The translations under genes were made by a program, and so were the position numbers. The notes under the pieces are model-generated. The model was given only the letters and a program-made list of their open reading frames with translations. It ran no database searches and was not told where the DNA came from. Below are positions 58,825 through 64,000 of a DNA stretch of 64,000 nt, one piece after another. Numbering within the stretch: position 1 is the first letter of the stretch; the number at the start of each line of letters is the position of its first letter. Source of the stretch: Bordetella sp. H567 (GTDB lineage Bacteria; Pseudomonadota; Gammaproteobacteria; Burkholderiales; Burkholderiaceae_B); the NCBI RefSeq assembly GCF_001704295.1, contig NZ_CP012334.1, forward strand, positions 62,001 through 126,000. Reading direction: 5' to 3'.

Positions 58825-59954
58825 CTGCCGCCGCGCCCGGGCGCGGGCCGGCCGACGGTGGGCCGCCTGCCTCGGCGGCCGAACGCGCCGCCGCCACCAT
58901 CCGCCCCGATATCCAGGCCCTGTCCGCCTATGCCGTCGGCCATGCGGACGACGGCATCAAGCTGGACGCGATGGAAAACCCCTACGGGTTACCGGACGAG
59001 GTGCGCGACGCCATCGCGGCCGCCGCCCGCGCCACGGCACTGAACCGCTATCCGGCCGCCCACCACGACGCCCTGCAAGCCGCCGTGCGGGCCGCCTTCG
59101 GCGTACCGGACGCGGCCGCGCTGCTGTTCGGCAACGGCTCGGACGAGCTGATCAGCCTGATCGTGCAGGCCTGCTGCGATGCCGGTGACACCGTGCTGTC
59201 GCCCGTGCCGTCCTTCGTCATGTTCGAGATGTCGGCGCGCTTTCACCACGCGCGCTTCGTCGGCGTGCCCCTGACGCCGAACTTCGAGCTGGACCTGCCG
59301 GCCATGCTGGCCGCCATCCGCGCGCACCGGCCCAAGGTGGTCTTCCTGGCCGTGCCCAACAACCCCACGGGCGGACGCTGGACCGACGCCGCCATCGACG
59401 CCATCCTGGCGGCCGCGCCCGGCCTGGTGGTAATTGACGAGGCCTACCAGCCCTTCGCCGACGGCACCTGGATGCCGCGCGCGGCCACGCTGCCCAATGC
59501 CGTGGTGCTGCGCACGGTCTCCAAGATCGGGCTGGCGGGCCTGCGCTTCGGCTACCTGGCCGGCCCCGCGCCGTGGATCACAGAAATCGACAAGCTGCGG
59601 CCGCCCTACAATGTGGACGTGCTGACCGAAGCCGTCATGCTGGCCGTGCTGCGCCACAAGGCGGTGCTGGATGAGCAGGCCGCCCGGCTGCGCGATTCGC
59701 GCGACGGCCTGGCCCGCGCGCTGGCTGCCTTGCCGGGCGTCATCGTGTATCCCTCGTCCGCCAACTTTCTTCTGGCGCGCTTTTCCGGCAAGATGAGCGG
59801 CAACGCCGTGCATCAGGCCCTGAAAACGCGCAAAATACGGGTTCGCAATTTCCCCGGCGGCGAGCCGGCGCTGGCTGACTGCCTGCGCATTTCCCTGGGG
59901 ACGCCGGACGAACATGCCGCGCTGCTGACCGCGCTGCATGACATCCTGGCCTGA
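58821..59954 (+). CDS. hisC: Histidinol-phosphate aminotransferase
   Basis: A 377-residue fold-type I PLP aminotransferase. It has [40 protein letters not shown] and the PLP-lysine segment [15 protein letters not shown]. It converts imidazole-acetol phosphate to histidinol phosphate. The N-terminal ~25 residues are a low-complexity extension ([16 protein letters not shown]). The start overlaps the hisD stop (ATGA). Confidence 0.95.
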   Translation: MTAAAPGRGPADGGPPASAAERAAATIRPDIQALSAYAVGHADDGIKLDAMENPYGLPDEVRDAIAAAARATALNRYPAAHHDALQAAVRAAFGVPDAAALLFGNGSDELISLIVQACCDAGDTVLSPVPSFVMFEMSARFHHARFVGVPLTPNFELDLPAMLAAIRAHRPKVVFLAVPNNPTGGRWTDAAIDAILAAAPGLVVIDEAYQPFADGTWMPRAATLPNAVVLRTVSKIGLAGLRFGYLAGPAPWITEIDKLRPPYNVDVLTEAVMLAVLRHKAVLDEQAARLRDSRDGLARALAALPGVIVYPSSANFLLARFSGKMSGNAVHQALKTRKIRVRNFPGGEPALADCLRISLGTPDEHAALLTALHDILA

Positions 59955-60038
59955 CGCCCATCCTTTTCCCAGCTACACACAACCGCGCCGGCCCTACCGC
60001 CTTTCCCGCACGCCAGCCGACGCCACAGACCGACCACC

Positions 60039-60626
60039 ATGCGCACCGCAGACATTACCCGCAACACCAATGAAACCCGCATCCGCGTGGCGGTGAACCT
60101 GGACGGCACCGGACGCCAGTCCATCGATACCGGCGTGCCGTTCCTGGACCACATGCTGGACCAGATCGCGCGCCACGGGCTGATCGACCTGGACATCAAG
60201 GCCGAAGGCGACCTGCACATCGATGCCCACCACACGGTGGAAGACGTCGGCATCACGCTGGGGCAGGCCATCGCCGCCGCCATCGGCGACAAAAAAGGCA
60301 TCCTGCGCTACGGCCACGCCTACGTGCCGCTGGACGAAGCGCTGTCGCGGGTCGTGGTGGATTTCTCCGGCCGTCCGGGGCTGGAATTCAATGTGCCGTT
60401 CACGCGCGCCCGCATCGGCGAGTTCGACGTCGACCTCACGCGCGAGTTTTTCCAGGGCCTGGTGAATCACGCCCTCATCACCATGCATATCGACAATCTG
60501 CGCGGCCGGAACGCCCATCACCAGTGCGAAACCGTGTTCAAGGCCTGTGGCCGCGCGCTGCGCATGGCCATGGAGCGCGATCCGCGCAGCCAGGGCGTCG
60601 TTCCTTCCACCAAGGGCGTGCTGTAA
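60039..60626 (+). CDS. hisB: Imidazoleglycerol-phosphate dehydratase
   Basis: A 195-residue monofunctional HisB (no phosphatase domain), which dehydrates IGP. The two metal-binding His motifs, [10 protein letters not shown] and [10 protein letters not shown], plus [18 protein letters not shown], are intact. Histidinol-phosphate phosphatase must be encoded elsewhere. It lies between hisC and hisH with an 84-bp gap on its 5' side. Confidence 0.97.
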   Translation: MRTADITRNTNETRIRVAVNLDGTGRQSIDTGVPFLDHMLDQIARHGLIDLDIKAEGDLHIDAHHTVEDVGITLGQAIAAAIGDKKGILRYGHAYVPLDEALSRVVVDFSGRPGLEFNVPFTRARIGEFDVDLTREFFQGLVNHALITMHIDNLRGRNAHHQCETVFKACGRALRMAMERDPRSQGVVPSTKGVL

Positions 60627-60660
60627 TCGACGATTCCACGAATACGCAGGCAGACATCTC

Positions 60661-61335
60661 GTGACTTCCATCGCTATCGTCGACTACGGCATGGGCAACT
60701 TCCACTCCGTGGCGCGCGCGCTGGCCGCCGCCGCCCCGGACGCCGACATCCGGATCTCCAACACCGCGGCCGATATCGACGCGGCCGACCGCGTCGTCTT
60801 CCCGGGCCAGGGCGCCATGGCGGATTGCATGCGCACGCTGAACGAATCCGGCCTGCGCGAAGCAGTGGTGCGCGCGGCGCGCAGCAAGCCGCTGCTGGGC
60901 GTCTGCGTGGGCGAGCAAATGCTGTTCGACACCAGCGAGGAAGGCCCCACCATCTGCCTGGGCATCTTCCCCGGGGTGGTGCATCGGTTCAGCGGCGCGC
61001 AGTATGCGCCGCCCATCGGCGCCTATGAAGACCCGGCGACCACGGCGGCCGCCGGCGAACGCCTGAAAGTTCCGCACATGGGCTGGAACAAAGTCCGTCA
61101 AACGCACTCTCATCCCATTTGGGCAGGCATTCCGGACGGCACCCATTTCTACTTCGTTCATAGTTACTACGCCGTGCCGGCAGACCCCGCCCTGACCGTT
61201 GGGGAAAGCGATTACGGCGGTTCCTTTACCTGCGCGGTGGCGGCGGCTAACATTTTCGCGGTGCAGTTCCACCCCGAAAAAAGCGCCGAGCACGGCCTGC
61301 GCCTGTACAGGAATTTTGTCGATTGGCGCCCCTGA
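60661..61335 (+). CDS. hisH: Imidazole glycerol phosphate synthase glutaminase subunit
   Basis: A 224-residue class I glutamine amidotransferase that feeds ammonia to HisF. The nucleophile Cys is in [11 protein letters not shown] (about 82), and the His/Glu dyad lies in VQFHPEKS near the C-terminus. The start is GTG at [13 protein letters not shown]; no ATG fits the conserved N-terminal strand. It pairs with hisF two genes downstream. Confidence 0.95.
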   Translation: MTSIAIVDYGMGNFHSVARALAAAAPDADIRISNTAADIDAADRVVFPGQGAMADCMRTLNESGLREAVVRAARSKPLLGVCVGEQMLFDTSEEGPTICLGIFPGVVHRFSGAQYAPPIGAYEDPATTAAAGERLKVPHMGWNKVRQTHSHPIWAGIPDGTHFYFVHSYYAVPADPALTVGESDYGGSFTCAVAAANIFAVQFHPEKSAEHGLRLYRNFVDWRP

Positions 61336-61419
61336 TTCCCGCCGCCCGGTGTGACCACGACGATCGCGCCGGTTAGCCACACCCGTTCAACAACCGACTT
61401 ACCAACGCGCGTAATCACT

Positions 61420-62163
61420 ATGCTGCTGATCCCCGCCATCGACCTTAAAGACGGGCGTTGCGTCCGCCTGCGCCAGGGTGACCTGGACGATGCCACGGTG
61501 TTCTCCGAAGACCCGGCCGCCATGGCCACGCACTGGCTCGAACAAGGCGCGCGCCGCCTGCACCTGGTGGACCTGAACGGTGCCGTCGCCGGCAAGCCGC
61601 GCAACGAAGCCAGCATCAAGGCCATCGTGGACGCCGTGGGCGACGAGATCCCGGTCCAGATCGGCGGAGGCATCCGCGACCTGGACACCATCGAACGCTA
61701 CCTCGACAACGGCATTTCCTATGTCATCATCGGCACCGCCGCGGTCAAGAACCCGGGGTTCCTGCATGATGCCTGCGGCGCCTTCCCCGGCAGCATCATC
61801 GTCGGCCTGGACGCCCGCGACGGCAAGGTGGCCACCGACGGCTGGAGCAAGCTCACCCGCCACGACGTACTGGACCTGGCCAGCAAGTTCGAGGACTACG
61901 GCTGCGAAGCCATCATCTACACGGACATCGGCCGCGACGGCATGCTGTCCGGCGTGAACGTCGATGCCACGGTGCGCCTGGCGCAGCACGTGCGCATCCC
62001 GATCTTCGCGTCCGGCGGCATCGCCGGCATCCAGGACATCGAAGCCCTGTGCGCCGTGGAAGAGGAAGGCGTCGAAGGCGCCATCCTGGGGCGCAGCATC
62101 TACGAAGGCGCGCTGGATTTCCAGGCCGCGCAAACCCGCGCGGACGAATTGGCGAAGCCATGA
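61420..62163 (+). CDS. hisA: Phosphoribosylformimino-5-aminoimidazole carboxamide ribotide isomerase
   Basis: A 247-residue (beta-alpha)8 barrel of the HisA/HisF family. It starts [21 protein letters not shown] (catalytic Asp in AIDLK) and has the second Asp in [18 protein letters not shown]. Gly-rich phosphate-binding segments IGGGIRDL and [12 protein letters not shown] are present. It overlaps hisF by four bases. Confidence 0.97.
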   Translation: MLLIPAIDLKDGRCVRLRQGDLDDATVFSEDPAAMATHWLEQGARRLHLVDLNGAVAGKPRNEASIKAIVDAVGDEIPVQIGGGIRDLDTIERYLDNGISYVIIGTAAVKNPGFLHDACGAFPGSIIVGLDARDGKVATDGWSKLTRHDVLDLASKFEDYGCEAIIYTDIGRDGMLSGVNVDATVRLAQHVRIPIFASGGIAGIQDIEALCAVEEEGVEGAILGRSIYEGALDFQAAQTRADELAKP

Positions 62164-62972
62164 ACGGTATCACCCCCTCCGGCGCCGGCGCCGGGGCCAA
62201 CACGCTGACGCGACGCATCATTCCCTGCCTGGACGTCACGGCCGGACGCGTCGTCAAAGGCGTGAACTTCGTCAACTTGGTCGATGCCGGCGACCCCGTC
62301 GAAATCGCCCGCCGCTACAACGAACAAGGCGCGGACGAGCTGACCTTCCTGGACATCACGGCCACCAGCGACGGCCGCGACCTGATCCTGCCCATCATCG
62401 AGCAGGTGGCCTCCCAGGTGTTCATTCCCCTGACGGTAGGCGGCGGCGTGCGGCAGGTTTCGGACATCCAGCGCCTGCTGAACGCGGGCGCGGACAAGGT
62501 CAGCATCAACAGCGCGGCGGTGGCCAACCCCGAACTGGTGCGGGCCGCGGCGGACTATCACGGCTCGCAATGCATCGTGGTCGCCATCGACGCCCGCCGC
62601 GCCAAGACGGAAGACGGCGGCGAACGCTGGGAAGTCTTCACGCACGGGGGCCGCAAGGCCACGGGGCTGGACGCCATCGAATGGGCGCGCCGCATGGCCG
62701 AATACGGCGCCGGCGAAATCCTGCTGACCAGCATGGACAAGGACGGCACCAAATCAGGCTTCGACCTGGCGCTCACCCGCGCGGTGTCCGATGCCGTGCC
62801 GGTGCCGGTCATCGCCTCCGGCGGCGTCGGCTCGCTGCAGCACCTGGCCGACGGCGTGACGGTGGGACGCGCCAACGCCGTGCTCGCCGCCAGCATCTTC
62901 CACTACGGCCAGCACACCGTCCAGGAATGCAAGCGCTTCATGTCCGATCTGGGCATTGAAGTAAGGGTATGA
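62160..62972 (+). CDS. hisF: Imidazole glycerol phosphate synthase cyclase subunit
   Basis: A 270-residue (beta-alpha)8 barrel that uses ammonia from HisH to cyclise PRFAR to IGP and AICAR. Catalytic Asp in [16 protein letters not shown] and a second in [14 protein letters not shown]; phosphate motifs VGGGVRQV and ASGGVGSL. A 15-residue Ser/Gly/Ala extension ([13 protein letters not shown]) precedes the usual start. ATGA overlap with hisA. Followed by the longest repeat module (D). Confidence 0.97.
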   Translation: MNGITPSGAGAGANTLTRRIIPCLDVTAGRVVKGVNFVNLVDAGDPVEIARRYNEQGADELTFLDITATSDGRDLILPIIEQVASQVFIPLTVGGGVRQVSDIQRLLNAGADKVSINSAAVANPELVRAAADYHGSQCIVVAIDARRAKTEDGGERWEVFTHGGRKATGLDAIEWARRMAEYGAGEILLTSMDKDGTKSGFDLALTRAVSDAVPVPVIASGGVGSLQHLADGVTVGRANAVLAASIFHYGQHTVQECKRFMSDLGIEVRV

Positions 62973-63463
62973 CCCACCCCGGGGTAAGGCCCACCCCCGA
63001 ACGCTGCGCGCTTCCCCCTCAAGGGGGCGACGCCGGCGGACCGGAAGGAAGACCCACCCCCGAAGCGCTGCGCGCTTCCCCCTCAAAGGGGGCAACGCCG
63101 GCGGACCGGCGAAGCCGGATCCGCGGCGTTCCGGATCGGGCCAGACCTGTTTCTTGCGGCGTGTGTTGGGATGGAAGTCGCTCGCGAAGCGCCGTGCACT
63201 TCCTCCTCGAGAGCGCGGGGTTGGCGAGGCGGAGGGAAGGTCCACCGCCGAAGCGTTGCGCGCTTCTCCTACAGGGGGCGATGCCGGCGGACCGGCGGAG
63301 CTGGCGCGGCGTCCCGGATCGGGCCAGACTTGTTTCATGCGTGTAGACTCGCTTACGAAGCGCTGCGCGCCTCCCCGTCAAGGAGCCGGATCCACGGCGT
63401 CCCTGGTCGGGGCCTCGCCCAATTCATCGATATCGGGCGCGCGCGGCGCCATGGATGACTGAT
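62973..63463 (+). repeat. Intergenic repeat module D (five-unit array plus tail), hisF-hisI
   Basis: This 491-bp gap in the his operon holds no gene. It carries two good units (62990-63044 and 63053-63130), then three increasingly decayed ones (about 63182-63234, 63241-63313 and 63353-63410), the last lacking its middle. It ends with ATGGATGACTGAT (63451-63463) directly before hisI. It begins right after the hisF TGA. Confidence 0.8.
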
Positions 63464-63868
63464 ATGAGCAACGATCCCGCCTGGCTGGGCGACGTCGTCT
63501 TCGACGCGCAGGGCCTGATACCCGCCATCGCCCAGGATGCCCAGACCGGGCAGATCCTGATGGTGGCCTGGATGAATCGCGAATCCCTGGCCGAAACGGC
63601 GGCCACGGGCCGCGCGGTGTACTGGTCGCGTTCGCGCCAGCGCCTGTGGCGCAAGGGCGAGGAATCCGGGCATGCGCAGCAGGTGAAGGAACTGCGCCTG
63701 GACTGCGACGGCGACGTGGTGCTGCTGAAGGTCGACCAGCAGGGCGGCATCGCCTGCCACACCGGCCGCGCCAGCTGCTTCTTCCGCCGGCTGGACGGCC
63801 AGGATGGCGAACGCCATTGGGAAACCACCGACCCGGTCCTCAAAGACCCGGAGCTGATCTACAAATGA
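63464..63868 (+). CDS. hisI: Phosphoribosyl-AMP cyclohydrolase
   Basis: A 134-residue HisI, the third step of histidine synthesis (opening the purine ring of PR-AMP). Family segments [35 protein letters not shown] and [30 protein letters not shown] are present, the latter with the zinc-site cysteines. It is separate from hisE, not fused as in E. coli. An in-frame ATG three codons upstream exists; both overlap the ATGGATGACTGAT tail. ATGA overlap with hisE. Confidence 0.95.
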   Translation: MSNDPAWLGDVVFDAQGLIPAIAQDAQTGQILMVAWMNRESLAETAATGRAVYWSRSRQRLWRKGEESGHAQQVKELRLDCDGDVVLLKVDQQGGIACHTGRASCFFRRLDGQDGERHWETTDPVLKDPELIYK

Positions 63869-64000
63869 GCAACATCGACCCGCGCGGCGAGGCCGTCCTG
63901 GCGCGCATCGCCGATACCCTGGAGACCCGCCGCCCCGATCGTGGCGGCGACCCCGCCAGCTCCTACGCGGCCCGCCTGCTGGCCAAGGCGCCCGACGCCT
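63865..64000 (+). CDS. hisE: Phosphoribosyl-ATP pyrophosphatase (3' partial)
   Basis: The first 45 codons of a gene overlapping hisI by four bases (ATGA). The N-terminus [20 protein letters not shown], then [18 protein letters not shown], matches the start of HisE, which removes pyrophosphate from PR-ATP. The window ends inside it. Its position after hisI is standard. Confidence 0.85.
   Translation, partial: MSNIDPRGEAVLARIADTLETRRPDRGGDPASSYAARLLAKAPDA

Noticed and set aside
62990-63410. The five-unit array in the his operon considered as a CRISPR.
   Set aside because: Unit length varies, units decay progressively, spacers are not of uniform size and the unit recurs elsewhere as single copies. 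There is no cas gene.

Overview
The window is high-GC, densely coded betaproteobacterial DNA. Gene content and order point to the Alcaligenaceae (Bordetella/Achromobacter type). The markers are the aa3-oxidase cluster with its small DUF2970 and twin-transmembrane companions, PhaM, a DUF3717 protein, HrcA/CIRCE control of rpoH, and the long mla-ABC-bolA-murA-his array. This assignment rests on recognised families and synteny; no database search was possible. No rRNA, tRNA, CRISPR array or intact insertion sequence was seen.

Layout. 1-12.4 kb: the 3' end of a MOSC/ferredoxin-reductase fusion, an alpha/beta hydrolase, glmS divergent from an Lrp/AsnC regulator, a glycosyltransferase coupled to ugd, an MFS exporter coupled to glmU, phaM, and a glycine-zipper envelope protein. 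12.5-21.6 kb: the cytochrome c oxidase locus on the minus strand, in transcription order ctaC, ctaD, a 40-aa assembly protein, DUF2970, ctaE, then (after a small plus-strand gene) SURF1, an Sco-like membrane protein, ctaA, ctaB and sco. Cox11/CtaG is absent from its usual slot. 21.9-25.5 kb: an accessory island with a NUDIX hydrolase and two convergent LPX-type leucine-rich-repeat proteins that look like type III effectors. Between them lies a gene that appears frameshifted. The two LRR genes share a 35-bp promoter-like element at the same distance from their start codons.

25.6-31.8 kb: a sugar-acid catabolic operon (TRAP transporter plus an IlvD/Edd-type dehydratase) divergent from a GntR-like LacI repressor with a near-palindromic operator between them. 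31.8-40.4 kb: a Na+/H+ antiporter with a cyclic-nucleotide-binding-like tail, divergent from a CpdA-type phosphodiesterase; a candidate small RNA; rpoH behind a perfect CIRCE element; the glutathione-dependent formaldehyde pathway (adhC-fghA); and a degenerate REP-type transposase. 40.6-48.9 kb: gltBD with a clear terminator, ompW, and a split chromate transporter.

48.9-64 kb: one co-directional array covering lipid transport (mlaF, E, D, A, C), an ABC-2 exporter, bolA/ibaG, murA and hisGDCBHAFIE, with hisE cut by the window end. Four intergenic gaps in this array (mlaE-mlaD, permease-bolA, murA-hisG, hisF-hisI) carry the same repeat module. Each starts just after the upstream stop codon and ends in a common GGA-NNA-YTGA tail immediately before the next start codon.

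The most unusual content is the LRR effector-like island with its shared promoter and leader architecture, the stop-to-start repeat module, and the small-RNA candidate downstream of rpoH.
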